Source: Paramesorhizobium sp049065735
GTDB taxonomy: Bacteria; Pseudomonadota; Alphaproteobacteria; Rhizobiales; Rhizobiaceae
Assembly (NCBI RefSeq): GCF_049065735.1
Contig: NZ_JBAKHD010000001.1
Coordinates: 434,001 to 498,000 of the forward strand
Direction of reading: 5' to 3'
DNA: 64,000 nt
Under the pieces are notes generated by a model, which was not told where the DNA came from, made no database searches, and saw nothing but the letters and a program-made list of their open reading frames with translations. Below are positions 24,632 through 33,522 of the stretch, in pieces. Each line of letters starts with the position of its first letter. Position 1 is the first letter of the stretch. A program made the translations under genes and the position numbers.

Positions 24632-26911
24632 ATGACCCGCTCCAAACCCTTCATCCTCACCGCCGCGACATTCCTAACCCTCGCCGCGCTCCTCCTCGCA
24701 GCCCACACCCTCGACAGCCTCTATCCGCCCCCTCTCACGCCTGCCCTCTCCACCGAAGTCCTCGACCGCAATGGCCATCTCCTGCGCGCCTTTGCCACCA
24801 AGGACGGCCGTTGGCGTCTTAAAACCACCCTTGACGATGTCGACCCCCGCCTCGTCGAAATGCTCGTCGCCTACGAGGACCGCCGCTTCTGGTCGCATCA
24901 CGGCATTGACCCGCTGGCGCTCCTTCGCGCGGCGGGGCAGCTCGTCACCCATGGCCGCATCGTCTCCGGCGGCTCGACGCTTTCCATGCAGCTCGCCCGC
25001 CTCATCGAGCCGCGTTCAGAGCGCAGCCTCACCGCCAAGCTGCGCCAGATGGCGCGGGCGGTGCAGATCGAGCGGCGGCTCACCAAGCGCGAAATCCTCG
25101 AACTCTACCTTACCCTCGCGCCCTATGGCGGCAATCTCGAGGGGGTGCGGGCGGCGAGCCTCGCCTGGTTCGGCAAGGAGCCGCGCCGTCTCACCATCGC
25201 CGAGGCGGCGCTGCTGGTCGCTCTGCCGCAATTGCCCGAAAAGCGCCGTCCCGACCGCAATCTCCCCGGCGCCCGCGCCGCCCGCGAGCGCGTCTTGCAG
25301 CGCATGGGAACAACCGGCGTCATCGACCCGCGCGAAATCGAGCGCGCGTCAGCCGAAGCGGTCCCCTCCACCCGCCACGCTTTGCCGGCATTCGCCGCCC
25401 ACCTGGCAAACGACGCGGTGCGCGCCGACCCCAAGGCCCGCGTGCACAAGATCACGCTCGACCGCCGGGTGCAGGAGGGCCTCGAAAGCGTGGCAAAGAA
25501 CGCCGCCGCCAGCCTCGGCCCGAAACTCTCCATCGCTATGCTGCTTGCCGATGCGTCCACGGGCGAAATCCTGGGTCATGTCGGCTCGGCGGATTATTTC
25601 GATGATAAGAGGTGGGGCTGGATCGACATGACCAAAATCCCGCGCTCCCCCGGCTCGACGCTGAAACCCTTCATCTACGGCCTCGCCTTCGAGGACGGCC
25701 TCGTGCGGCAGGAGACGATCATCGAAGACCGCCCCGCCAGCTTCTCCGGCTACCGCCCGCACAATTTCGACATGAGTTATCAGGGTGACGTGACGATCCG
25801 CGAGGCGTTGCAACTATCCCTCAACGTCCCCGCCATCCGCCTACTCGACGCCGTCGGCCCGACGCGGTTGGTGGTCCGCTTCAGGCGGGCAGGCGTGGAG
25901 CCGCAATTGCCGAAGGGCGAAGCGCCGGGACTGGCGATTGGGCTCGGCGGGGTAGGAGTGACGCTGCGGGATCTGGTGCAATTATATGCCGGGCTGGCGA
26001 ATGGGGGGAGGGTGGTGCGATTGCGGGAGTATTTTCCGGAAAAGGAAGGGCGCGACGATACCCCCCTCTGTCCTGCCGGACATCTCCCCCTCAAGGGGGG
26101 AGATTACGCCTTCATAGACGCGCGGCACCAATCGTCATCGTTGCAGAACGAGAGCGAAGGGCCGTGCAAGCCAATCTCCCCCCTTGAGGGGGAGATGTCC
26201 GGCAGGACAGAGGGGGGTATCGTCGCGCCGACAGTTCCAATTAACGATATGCCGCCCCTCCTCCCCCCCGCCGCCGCATGGACCGTCGCCGACATCCTCT
26301 CCCACGTCCTCCCGCCCAAGGGCAGTCCGAAGCGCGGCATCGCCTATAAGACCGGCACGAGCTATGGTTATCGCGATGCGTGGTCGGTGGGTTATGACGG
26401 GCGGTATGTGCTGGGCGTTTGGGTCGGCCGCGCCGACAATGCCGCGACGCCTGATATCACCGGCTACGCCACCGCCGCGCCGATCCTGTTCGAGGGCTTC
26501 GCCAAATCCGGCCTCGCCCCCGTGTCCTTCCCCCGCCCGCCCGCGGGGGCTGTGCGCATGGCGCGGGACGAGCTGCCCGTCAGCCTGCGCCGTTTCTCCC
26601 CCGGCGGGCTCGTCACCGCTGGGGCCCGCGAGGCTGCGCCGCAGATCGTCTACCCGCCCGAGGGCGCGCGGGTGGAGCTTCTCTCCGGTCAATCCGGCGA
26701 CCCCGCGCCTCTGATGCTGAAACTTCAAGGCGGCCGCGCCCCGTTCCGCTGGCTCGCCAATGGCCGCCCGCTCCCCGAGCCCTCCCGCCGCCGCACCACC
26801 GCCTGGACCCCCGACGGCGCCGGCTATTCCACGCTGACTGTCATCGATGCGGCGGGGAGGGCGGCGAGTGTGAAGGTTTTCGTAGAAGGGAGTAGGGGAG
26901 TAGGGGAGTAG
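24632..26911 (+). CDS. pbpC: Penicillin-binding protein 1C (bifunctional class A PBP) with in-frame repeat insertion
   Basis: Peptidoglycan glycosyltransferase/transpeptidase, anchored by one N-terminal helix (LTAATFLTLAALLLAAHTL). The glycosyltransferase domain has EDRRFWSHHGID and GGSTLSMQLARL. The transpeptidase domain has the active Ser at about 342 in SPGSTLK, the second motif in LSLNVPA, and KTGTS at about 573. A C-terminal PBP1C domain follows. Residues about 474-531 (PLCPAGHLPLKGGDYA..ISPLEGEMSGRTEGG) are encoded by a family B repeat lying between the second and third active-site motifs; no frame is lost. The last codons and stop come from a family D repeat. Confidence 0.93.
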   Translation: MTRSKPFILTAATFLTLAALLLAAHTLDSLYPPPLTPALSTEVLDRNGHLLRAFATKDGRWRLKTTLDDVDPRLVEMLVAYEDRRFWSHHGIDPLALLRAAGQLVTHGRIVSGGSTLSMQLARLIEPRSERSLTAKLRQMARAVQIERRLTKREILELYLTLAPYGGNLEGVRAASLAWFGKEPRRLTIAEAALLVALPQLPEKRRPDRNLPGARAARERVLQRMGTTGVIDPREIERASAEAVPSTRHALPAFAAHLANDAVRADPKARVHKITLDRRVQEGLESVAKNAAASLGPKLSIAMLLADASTGEILGHVGSADYFDDKRWGWIDMTKIPRSPGSTLKPFIYGLAFEDGLVRQETIIEDRPASFSGYRPHNFDMSYQGDVTIREALQLSLNVPAIRLLDAVGPTRLVVRFRRAGVEPQLPKGEAPGLAIGLGGVGVTLRDLVQLYAGLANGGRVVRLREYFPEKEGRDDTPLCPAGHLPLKGGDYAFIDARHQSSSLQNESEGPCKPISPLEGEMSGRTEGGIVAPTVPINDMPPLLPPAAAWTVADILSHVLPPKGSPKRGIAYKTGTSYGYRDAWSVGYDGRYVLGVWVGRADNAATPDITGYATAAPILFEGFAKSGLAPVSFPRPPAGAVRMARDELPVSLRRFSPGGLVTAGAREAAPQIVYPPEGARVELLSGQSGDPAPLMLKLQGGRAPFRWLANGRPLPEPSRRRTTAWTPDGAGYSTLTVIDAAGRAASVKVFVEGSRGVGE
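26049..26229. repeat. Family B palindrome inserted in frame in pbpC (B1)
   Basis: Left arm 26049-26105 and right arm 26173-26229 are a perfect 57-base inverted repeat with a 67-base loop. The outer 12 bases (GGCGCGACGATA and complement) extend beyond the part shared with other copies. The reading frame stays open across the whole element. Confidence 0.96.
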
Positions 26912-26961
26912 GGGAATATGTTGGCCCTACTCCCTTATTCCCTTATTCCCCTACTCCCCTA
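26887..26961. repeat. Family D octamer repeat between convergent pbpC and betB (D2)
   Basis: Tandem 8-base units AGTAGGGG on the left are followed by CTACTCCC/TTATTCCC units on the right, with TATGTTGG between. The left arm has four G runs of three or four bases separated by four, a G-quadruplex pattern; the right arm has the same on the other strand. The pbpC stop is in the left arm and the betB stop directly abuts the right one. Confidence 0.9.
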
Positions 26962-28425
26962 TCAATACGGACTCTCCACCCGCCCCATCTCCACATACAC
27001 CGTCTTGATCTGGCTATAATGCTCCAGCGCCGCGAGACCGTTCTCGCGCCCGATGCCGGATTGCTTGTAGCCGCCGAAGGGCACTTCGACGGGGGTGAGG
27101 TTATAGGCGTTGATCCAGCAGGTGCCGGCCTTGATCTGGCTGATAACGCGGTGGCCGCGGGCGAGATCTGATGTGAAGACGCCCGCCGCGAGGCCGAATT
27201 CCGTGTCGTTGGCCCGCGCGATCACCTCGTCCTCGTCGGAAAAATCGAGGATGCTCATCACGGGCCCGAAGATTTCCTCCCGTGCGATGGTCATGTCGTC
27301 GGTGACATCGGTGAACACGGTCGGCTCGATGAAGAAGCCCTTCTCGAACCCCTGCAAATGAGGCACGCCGCCGCCGCAGGCAAGCGTTGCACCTTGCGCC
27401 TTGCCCTTTTCGATATAGCCCAGCACCTTCTCGCGCTGGGCGGCGCTGATGAGCGGGCCCATCTGTGTCGCCTCGTCCATGGGGTCGCCGATGCGGATGG
27501 CGCGGGTGCGCTCGATAAGCCGTTCGACAAACCGCTCGCGGATGCTCTTGTGCACGAAGACGCGTGTGCCGTTCGAGCACACCTGCCCGGTGGAGTAGAA
27601 ATTGCCCAGCATCGCCCCGCCGATGGCGCTTTCAATGTCGGCATCCTCGAAGACGATGAGCGGCGACTTGCCGCCGAGCTCCATCGTCACATGCTTCAAA
27701 TGCGCCCCCGCCTGCGCCATGATGCGCCTGCCCGTCGGCACCGAGCCGGTGAGCGACACCTTGGCGACGAGCGGGTGGACGACAAGCTCCGCGCCGACAT
27801 CGCCGAAACCCTGCGCCACATTGAATAGCCCGTCCGGTAGCCCGGCTTCCTTATAGGCTTCCGCCAGCGCCAGCGCCGAGAGCGGCGTGTTCTCGGACGG
27901 CTTGAAGATGAAGGCATTGCCCATGGCGAGCGCCGGGGCGGATTTCCACGCCGCGATCTGGATCGGATAATTCCACGCGCCGATGCCCACGCACACGCCC
28001 AGCGCCTCGCGCCGCGTATAGGCGAAGGAGCCGCCGAGATCGACATATTCGCCATTGAACCCGGCGACGATGCCGCCCAGGAACTCCAGCGCATCCGCCG
28101 CCGAAGCCGCATCCGCCACCAGCGTCTCCTGCAGGGCCTTGCCGGTGTCGAGCGTCTCGAGCTCGGAAAGCTGCCGGTTCTTCGCGCGCAGGATTTCCGC
28201 CGTGCGCCGCAGGATGCGCCCGCGCTCGGCGGGCTTCAGCGCCGCCCATGCGGGCTGGGCCTTAGCCGCGGCACTGACCGCCTGCTCGATGATATCTGGC
28301 GTGGCGGAGTGGAGCCGCGCGACGGTTTCTCCGGTCGCGGGGTAGAGGACGGGCAGTTCCTTGCCGGATTTGTCCTCTACGAACTGGCCGTTGATGAAAT
28401 GCGAGGCTTTCGGTTGTGCGCGCAT
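26962..28425 (-). CDS. betB: Betaine-aldehyde dehydrogenase
   Basis: Oxidises betaine aldehyde to glycine betaine with NAD(P)+, the second step of osmoprotectant synthesis from choline. 487 residues, the usual length. The aldehyde dehydrogenase motifs are present: GAWNYPIQ, FKPSENTP, the catalytic Glu in MELGGKSP and the nucleophilic Cys in GQVCSNGTRVFV. The C-terminal VPFGGYKQSGIGRENG is typical. Start MRAQPKASHFINGQFV. It lies downstream of betA with a family B repeat between. Confidence 0.95.
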   Translation of the reverse strand: MRAQPKASHFINGQFVEDKSGKELPVLYPATGETVARLHSATPDIIEQAVSAAAKAQPAWAALKPAERGRILRRTAEILRAKNRQLSELETLDTGKALQETLVADAASAADALEFLGGIVAGFNGEYVDLGGSFAYTRREALGVCVGIGAWNYPIQIAAWKSAPALAMGNAFIFKPSENTPLSALALAEAYKEAGLPDGLFNVAQGFGDVGAELVVHPLVAKVSLTGSVPTGRRIMAQAGAHLKHVTMELGGKSPLIVFEDADIESAIGGAMLGNFYSTGQVCSNGTRVFVHKSIRERFVERLIERTRAIRIGDPMDEATQMGPLISAAQREKVLGYIEKGKAQGATLACGGGVPHLQGFEKGFFIEPTVFTDVTDDMTIAREEIFGPVMSILDFSDEDEVIARANDTEFGLAAGVFTSDLARGHRVISQIKAGTCWINAYNLTPVEVPFGGYKQSGIGRENGLAALEHYSQIKTVYVEMGRVESPY

Positions 28426-28460
28426 TAAAGGGCTCCTGAAATTGAAAATATAGCGGCTGC

Positions 28461-28623
28461 GACACCCCCCTCTGTCCTGCCGGACATCTCCCCCACAAGG
28501 GGGGAGATTGGCTGTGAGGTCTGCCTTCGCTAATCACGAACGCTGCAGAATAAAGTGCCATCACCTATGCAGGCCAATCTCCCCCCTTGTGGGGGAGATG
28601 CCCGGCAGGGCAGAGGGGGTGTC
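28461..28623. repeat. Family B repeat between betA and betB (B2)
   Basis: Arms CACCCCCTCTGTCCTGCCGG..GGGGAGATTGGC and complement, with the CACAAGG arm-tip variant. It fills most of the 228-base gap between betA and betB and would be transcribed in the operon mRNA. Confidence 0.93.
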
Positions 28624-28653
28624 CTGGCGCCGGCATTTCCATAAATCGTCATC

Positions 28654-30312
28654 TCACCGATCCGACACCCGCCACCGCGGATTAACCCATGGCTCCTGAT
28701 TAGACCGCGGCAATGGACCAACCCCCAGAATATGATCCGCCGCCTTTTCCCCGGTCATAATCGAAGGCGCGTTCAGATTGCCATTGGTGATGCGCGGGAA
28801 GATCGAAGAGTCCGCGACGCGCAAGCCCTCCACGCCGATCACCCGGCATTCCGGATCGACCACGCTCATCGGATCATCCGCCGCCCCCATCTTGCACGTG
28901 CCGCATGGATGAAACGCGCTTTCCACATGCGCGCGGATGAAATCATCGATCTCCTCGTCGCTTTGCACATGCGCCCCCGGCTGGATCTCCCGCCCGCGAT
29001 AGGGATCGAACGCCGCCTGCCCGAAAATCTCCCGCGTCAGCCGTACGCAATGGCGGAAATCGCTCCAGTCGTCCGGATGCGACATATAATTGAAGCGGAT
29101 GACGGGCTTTTCCCTTGGGTCGGCGGAGCGCAGGGTGACGGAGCCGCGCGATTTCGACCGCATCGGCCCGACATGCGCCTGGAAGCCATGCCCGTCCGCC
29201 GCCGCCTTGCCGTCATAGCGGATCGCGACGGGCAGGAAATGATACTGGATATCAGGATATTCGACACCCGGCTTCGACCGCACAAAGGCGGCGGATTCGA
29301 AATGGTTGGTCGCGCCGTGGCCGTTCTTGAAAAACAGCCACTGCGCCCCGATCAGCGCCTTGGAGAACAGGTTGAGCCGGGAATAGAGCGTGATCGGCTC
29401 CAGACATTCCTGCTGGATATAGACCTCCAGATGGTCCTGCAAATTCTGCCCGACGCCCGGACGGTCGGCCACCACCTCGATGCCATGCTGCCGCAAATGC
29501 GCGGCGGGGCCGATGCCTGAGAGCATCAGCAGCTTGGGCGAGTTGATCGACGAGGCCGAGACGATCACCTCCCGCCGCGCCTTGATGGTGTGAATTTTCC
29601 CGCCGCCCTCGGCCTCGACGCCGGTGGCGCGCCCGTTCTCGATCACGATCTTCCGCGCCAGCCCCCGGACGAGGCTGACATTCTGACGCTTCAGCGCGGG
29701 CTTCAAATATGCATTGGCGGCGGACCAGCGGCGTCCCTTGTAGATCGTCTGCTCCATGGCCCCGAAGCCTTCCTGCTTCGCGCCATTATAATCCTCCGTC
29801 ACCTCGAAGCCCGCCTGCCGCCCCGCCTCGACAAAGGCATGGAACAGCGGGTTGCGGCGGCTGCCGCGCTGGACATGCAGGGGGCCGCCCGTGCCGCGCC
29901 AGCCTTCTTCGCCGCCATGCGAATTTTCCATCCGCCTGAAATAGGGCAGCACATCCGCATAAGCCCAGCCGCGCGCCCCGCTTTCCGCCCAATGGTCGAA
30001 ATCCCGGGCATGGCCGCGCACATAGACCATGCCGTTGATCGAGGAGGAGCCGCCGATCACCTTGCCGCGCGGCGTGACGAGGCTGCGCCCGCCAAGGTGC
30101 GGCTCCGGCTCCGAGGCGAAGCCCCAATCATAGGCCGCCATGTTCATGGGATAGGAGAGGGCGGCGGGCATCTGGATGAGCGGCCCCATATCTGTGCCGC
30201 CATATTCTATGACGATAACGGAGTGCCTGCCATTCTCCGACAGGCGATAGGCCAGCGCCGAGCCCGCCGATCCCGAACCGATGATGACGAAATCCGCTTC
30301 CATCCGGCTCAT
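28654..30312 (-). CDS. betA: Choline dehydrogenase
   Basis: An FAD-dependent GMC oxidoreductase that converts choline to betaine aldehyde, usually membrane-associated. 552 residues. The N-terminal dinucleotide fold has IIGSGSAGSALAYRLSE; GMC signature 1 lies at GGSSSINGMVYVRGHARDFD and signature 2 at SSINSPKLLMLSGIGPA; the C-terminal catalytic His is in FHPCGTCKMG. ATG 30312 overlaps the betI stop by four bases (ATGA), so the two are translationally coupled. Confidence 0.95.
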   Translation of the reverse strand: MSRMEADFVIIGSGSAGSALAYRLSENGRHSVIVIEYGGTDMGPLIQMPAALSYPMNMAAYDWGFASEPEPHLGGRSLVTPRGKVIGGSSSINGMVYVRGHARDFDHWAESGARGWAYADVLPYFRRMENSHGGEEGWRGTGGPLHVQRGSRRNPLFHAFVEAGRQAGFEVTEDYNGAKQEGFGAMEQTIYKGRRWSAANAYLKPALKRQNVSLVRGLARKIVIENGRATGVEAEGGGKIHTIKARREVIVSASSINSPKLLMLSGIGPAAHLRQHGIEVVADRPGVGQNLQDHLEVYIQQECLEPITLYSRLNLFSKALIGAQWLFFKNGHGATNHFESAAFVRSKPGVEYPDIQYHFLPVAIRYDGKAAADGHGFQAHVGPMRSKSRGSVTLRSADPREKPVIRFNYMSHPDDWSDFRHCVRLTREIFGQAAFDPYRGREIQPGAHVQSDEEIDDFIRAHVESAFHPCGTCKMGAADDPMSVVDPECRVIGVEGLRVADSSIFPRITNGNLNAPSIMTGEKAADHILGVGPLPRSNQEPWVNPRWRVSDR

Positions 30313-30887
30313 GCCTTCAGCTGAACGCTAATGTAATCTTCGACGAGCGCCACCGCCGACGCCGCATCCGGCGCGCCATCCCCCAGCGCGTGGCGGATAT
30401 AGAGCCCGTCGATCATCGCGCCCGCGCCTTCGGCAATCCGTGTGGCCTTCTCCCGCCCGCAAAGGGGGCCCAGCGCGCCGGCGAGGTTGGAATGGAGCCG
30501 CCGGGCATAGACCCGCAGCAACCGCCGTGTCTCGGCCGATTGCTGCGCATGGACATAGAAGGTGAGCCAGGCCGCCACGGTGCGCGGCGCGAATTGCTTG
30601 GGCGAGAAATTGACCGCTATGATCGCCGAGACCCGCTCGCGTGGGCCGGAAGCCTCCCGCAGCGCCGCGCGCAAATCCTGCCCGAGTTCGGCAAGGAGAT
30701 GGCGCATGGTGGCGAGCAGCAATTGCTCCTTGCCGCCGAAATAATGATGCGCCAGCGCCGGCGAAACGCCCGCCTCATGCGCAATCTGCGCCACCGTGAC
30801 ATCCAGCGAGCCGCGCTCCCCGATCGTGCGTATCGCCGCATCGATCAGCTCCCGCCGCCGCATGGGCTCCATTCCGATCTTGGGCAT
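30309..30887 (-). CDS. betI: TetR-family choline-responsive repressor BetI
   Basis: Represses the bet operon until choline is present. 192 residues: the N-terminal TetR helix-turn-helix (AAIRTIGERGSLDVTVAQIAHEAGVS, ALAHHYFGGKEQLL) and the long helical ligand domain with the BetI-type stretch AVNFSPKQFAPRTVAAWLTFYVHAQ. It is the first gene of betI-betA-betB, with a palindromic operator 40 bases upstream. betC (choline sulfatase), often in rhizobial bet operons, is absent here. Confidence 0.95.
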   Translation of the reverse strand: MPKIGMEPMRRRELIDAAIRTIGERGSLDVTVAQIAHEAGVSPALAHHYFGGKEQLLLATMRHLLAELGQDLRAALREASGPRERVSAIIAVNFSPKQFAPRTVAAWLTFYVHAQQSAETRRLLRVYARRLHSNLAGALGPLCGREKATRIAEGAGAMIDGLYIRHALGDGAPDAASAVALVEDYISVQLKA

Positions 30888-30926
30888 GGGGTGGGTTCCG
30901 GTTGTGGTGGTTGGGGTAGTGTATGT

Positions 30927-30946
30927 TTGATTGACTGATCAATCAA
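30927..30946. promoter_or_regulatory. BetI operator
   Basis: Perfect inverted repeat TTGATTGA-CTGA-TCAATCAA in the betI leader. The half site TTGATTGA/TCAATCAA agrees with the known BetI consensus, and the position fits autorepression. Confidence 0.85.
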
Positions 30947-31017
30947 TAAAAAACGGACGGGCGCACCTGACGACGTGGGAGGTGAAGAGGTGATAGCCTG
31001 AAACGCGGTGCGTGCCA

Positions 31018-31181
31018 TTCACCCCCCCCTCTGCCCTGCCGGGCATCTCCCCCTCAAGGGGGAGATTGGCTGTTCCTACCGGTTCCGCTAATCACCGACC
31101 TTGCAAAATGAAGCGCCGGCATTGATGAAGGCCAATCTCCCCCCTTGAGGGGGAGATGCCCGGCAGGGCAGAGGGGGGTGG
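31018..31181. repeat. Family B repeat upstream of the asparaginase gene (B3)
   Basis: Arms ACCCCCCCTCTGCCCTGCCG..AGATTGGC and complement, with CTCAAGG arm tips. It lies between the divergent betI and asparaginase genes, in the 418-base gap 30888-31305 that otherwise holds only the BetI operator and a short leader. Confidence 0.93.
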
Positions 31182-31305
31182 AGCGCGCGCGCGGAGTGAC
31201 GAAGGAAGCGCTTCCATGTGATGCTCCTCATCCCTTATTCCCCTCCACCCTCATCGCCGCTATACAGTTCCCCGAACAAACTCCGAAAAAACGAAAGCGC
31301 GCATC

Positions 31306-32325
31306 ATGAGCAATCCTGTTCTCGTCGAGGTTTATCGTGGCCCCCTCGTGGAGAGCCGCCATCGCGGGGCGGTCGCGGTGGTCGATGGCGACGGGCGCTT
31401 GGTGTTTTCGCTTGGCGATGTCGAGCGGCCGGTCTTTCCGCGTTCGGCGATCAAGGCGATCCAGGCGCTGCCGCTGGTCGAGAGCGGCGCGGCGGATGCC
31501 TTCGGCTTCGATAACAAGGACCTCGCCATGGCCTGCGCCTCGCATTCGGGCGAGCCGGAGCATGTCGCGCGCGCGGCCTCCATGCTGGAGCGCGCGGGCT
31601 TGGATAGCACAGCGCTCGAATGCGGCGTCCATTGGCCATTCGAGCTGCCGGTGACCTTGAAGCTCGCCAAGAGCGGACAGGAGCCGACGCCGCTGCACAA
31701 CAATTGCTCCGGCAAGCATTCGGGCTTCCTCGCCACCTGCATGCATTGCGGTTTCGAGACGAAGGGCTATGTCGCGCTGGGCTCTGAGATTCAGGAACTG
31801 GTGCGCGAGACCATGGAGTCCGTCACCGGCGCGCCCCATTCCGTCGATCTCTGCGGCACCGATGGCTGCTCAATCCCGACCTATGCCATCCCGCTCATCG
31901 CGCAGGCGCGGGGCTTTGCTCGTATGGCGACCGGAAACGGCCTTGCCCCGGAGCGGGCGAAGGCGGCACGGCGGCTGGTGGAAGCCTGCATGGCCGAGCC
32001 TTTCTATGTCGCCGGCTCGAAGCGCGCCTGCACGGCCCTGATGACCATGGCCCCCGGCCGCGTCTTCGTGAAAACGGGCGCGGAAGGCGTCTTCACCGGC
32101 GCCGTGCCCGAGCTCGGCCTCGCCTTCGCACTCAAATGCGACGACGGCGCGACACGGGCTTCCGAAGCCATGGTCGCCAGCGTCCTCTCCCGCATCTTCG
32201 CCGCCGAGCCGGAGTTGAGCGCAAAGTTCGACCGCTATGCCACCCGCGAGTTGAAGAACTGGAACGGCATTCCGCTTGGTGCCGTCGCTCCCGCCGAGGA
32301 ACTGACAGCCGCGAGGATCGGATAG
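31306..32325 (+). CDS. L-asparaginase of the rhizobial (asparaginase II, PF06089) type
   Basis: Hydrolyses asparagine to aspartate and ammonia. 339 residues, unrelated to the E. coli-type enzymes. Key residues known from the Rhizobium etli enzyme (Ser48, Lys51, Cys135, Lys138, Cys189) appear one position earlier: Ser47 and Lys50 in RSAIK, Cys134 and Lys137 in NNCSGKHSG, Cys188 in TDGCSIPT. The two Cys and Lys137 form the zinc site and the Ser-Lys pair the catalytic centre in that family. Cytoplasmic. Monocistronic, with about 100 bases to corA. Confidence 0.93.
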   Translation: MSNPVLVEVYRGPLVESRHRGAVAVVDGDGRLVFSLGDVERPVFPRSAIKAIQALPLVESGAADAFGFDNKDLAMACASHSGEPEHVARAASMLERAGLDSTALECGVHWPFELPVTLKLAKSGQEPTPLHNNCSGKHSGFLATCMHCGFETKGYVALGSEIQELVRETMESVTGAPHSVDLCGTDGCSIPTYAIPLIAQARGFARMATGNGLAPERAKAARRLVEACMAEPFYVAGSKRACTALMTMAPGRVFVKTGAEGVFTGAVPELGLAFALKCDDGATRASEAMVASVLSRIFAAEPELSAKFDRYATRELKNWNGIPLGAVAPAEELTAARIG

Positions 32326-32426
32326 GCAAGTTCACGACCTTTAGCCCCCGAATGGCCGCATTATGTCTATTTTAAAGCCTCATCGCTAGGCTGGCGGGCC
32401 TCGTTTTTCGCAAGTAGGGCGTTCGC

Positions 32427-33419
32427 ATGATCCGCATTTACTGTCTCGATAGCGACCATCTGATACTGGTCGAGGAGGAAGCGGGAAGCACGCTGCCCGC
32501 AAATGCGGTATGGATCGACCTCCTCAACCCGACGCCGGACGAGGAAAAGACCGTCGAAACATGGATCGGCGCCGATATCCCGACCCATGCGGATATGGTC
32601 GATATCGCGGAATCGAGCCGGTTCTACATGGAAAACGGCGCGCAATATCTGACCGCGCCCATTCTTTATACCGTCGGCAAGGATCATCGTAAGACCGCGC
32701 CGATTTCCTTCGTGCTTTCAGGCAGGCTGCTGGTCACGGCCCGCTATACCGAGCCCAGGGCCTTCGCGCTCTATATCGAGCGGGCCATGAAGCCGGGCAA
32801 TGGCCTTATCGATGCCAAATGTTCCGGCCTCGCCATCCTTCTCGGCCTTCTGGAAGCGGCGACGGACCGGCTGGCCGATATATTGGAAGCCGTCTCGGAG
32901 AAGATCGAGGAGGAATCCCAGTCGATCTTCCACTTGCGGGCTCATGACCGCCCGATGACGAACAGGGATTTCCGCCTGCTGCTGACGCATATTGGCGGCC
33001 AGGGCGCGTTTCTCTCCAAGGTGCGCGAGAGCCTGGCAGGCATCAGCCGCCTGCTCGTCTACGTCACCACCAATTTGCAGGCGAGCGGCGCAGACAAGGA
33101 CAAGCGAGCCTGGATCAAATCGCTGGAGCGGGACGCGCAATCGCTGGAAAACTATGTCGATTTCCTCTCGAACAAGATCAATTTCCTGCTCGACACGGTG
33201 GTGGGCCTCATCTCGGTCGAGCAGAACGCCATCATCAAGATCTTCTCGGTCGCCGCGGTCGGCTTCATGCCGCCGACGCTGATCGCCTCGATCTACGGGA
33301 TGAACTTCCACTTCATGCCGGAGTTGAAGGAGCCATGGGGCTATCCGCTGGCCCTGATCCTGATGGTGGTGTCCGCCATCCTGCCGCTGATCTACTTCCG
33401 CCGGAAGGGGTGGCTATAG
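32427..33419 (+). CDS. corA: CorA/ZntB-family divalent metal ion transporter
   Basis: 330 residues: a large cytoplasmic domain (MIRIYCLDSDHLILVEEE.., a helix-rich middle) and two C-terminal membrane helices. The signature YGMNF is at the end of the first helix (VAAVGFMPPTLIASIYGMNF), and the short tail YFRRKGWL follows the second. The loop after GMN (HFMPELKEPWGYP) fits CorA for Mg2+/Co2+/Ni2+; ZntB-type Zn2+ transport cannot be excluded. Confidence 0.92.
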   Translation: MIRIYCLDSDHLILVEEEAGSTLPANAVWIDLLNPTPDEEKTVETWIGADIPTHADMVDIAESSRFYMENGAQYLTAPILYTVGKDHRKTAPISFVLSGRLLVTARYTEPRAFALYIERAMKPGNGLIDAKCSGLAILLGLLEAATDRLADILEAVSEKIEEESQSIFHLRAHDRPMTNRDFRLLLTHIGGQGAFLSKVRESLAGISRLLVYVTTNLQASGADKDKRAWIKSLERDAQSLENYVDFLSNKINFLLDTVVGLISVEQNAIIKIFSVAAVGFMPPTLIASIYGMNFHFMPELKEPWGYPLALILMVVSAILPLIYFRRKGWL

Positions 33420-33522
33420 CCGCAATTGACCAACGCTTCCGTCAAAAAAGCTAAACCGCTCTAAGCTGAAACCGGAACCATTCGAGCCATGGCAGGTTTT
33501 GCCTCGTTCGGAGGAAACGATC

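Noticed and set aside
31018..31181. A riboswitch or structured leader for the asparaginase gene
   Set aside because: The structure is a family B repeat shared with unrelated loci, not a gene-specific leader.
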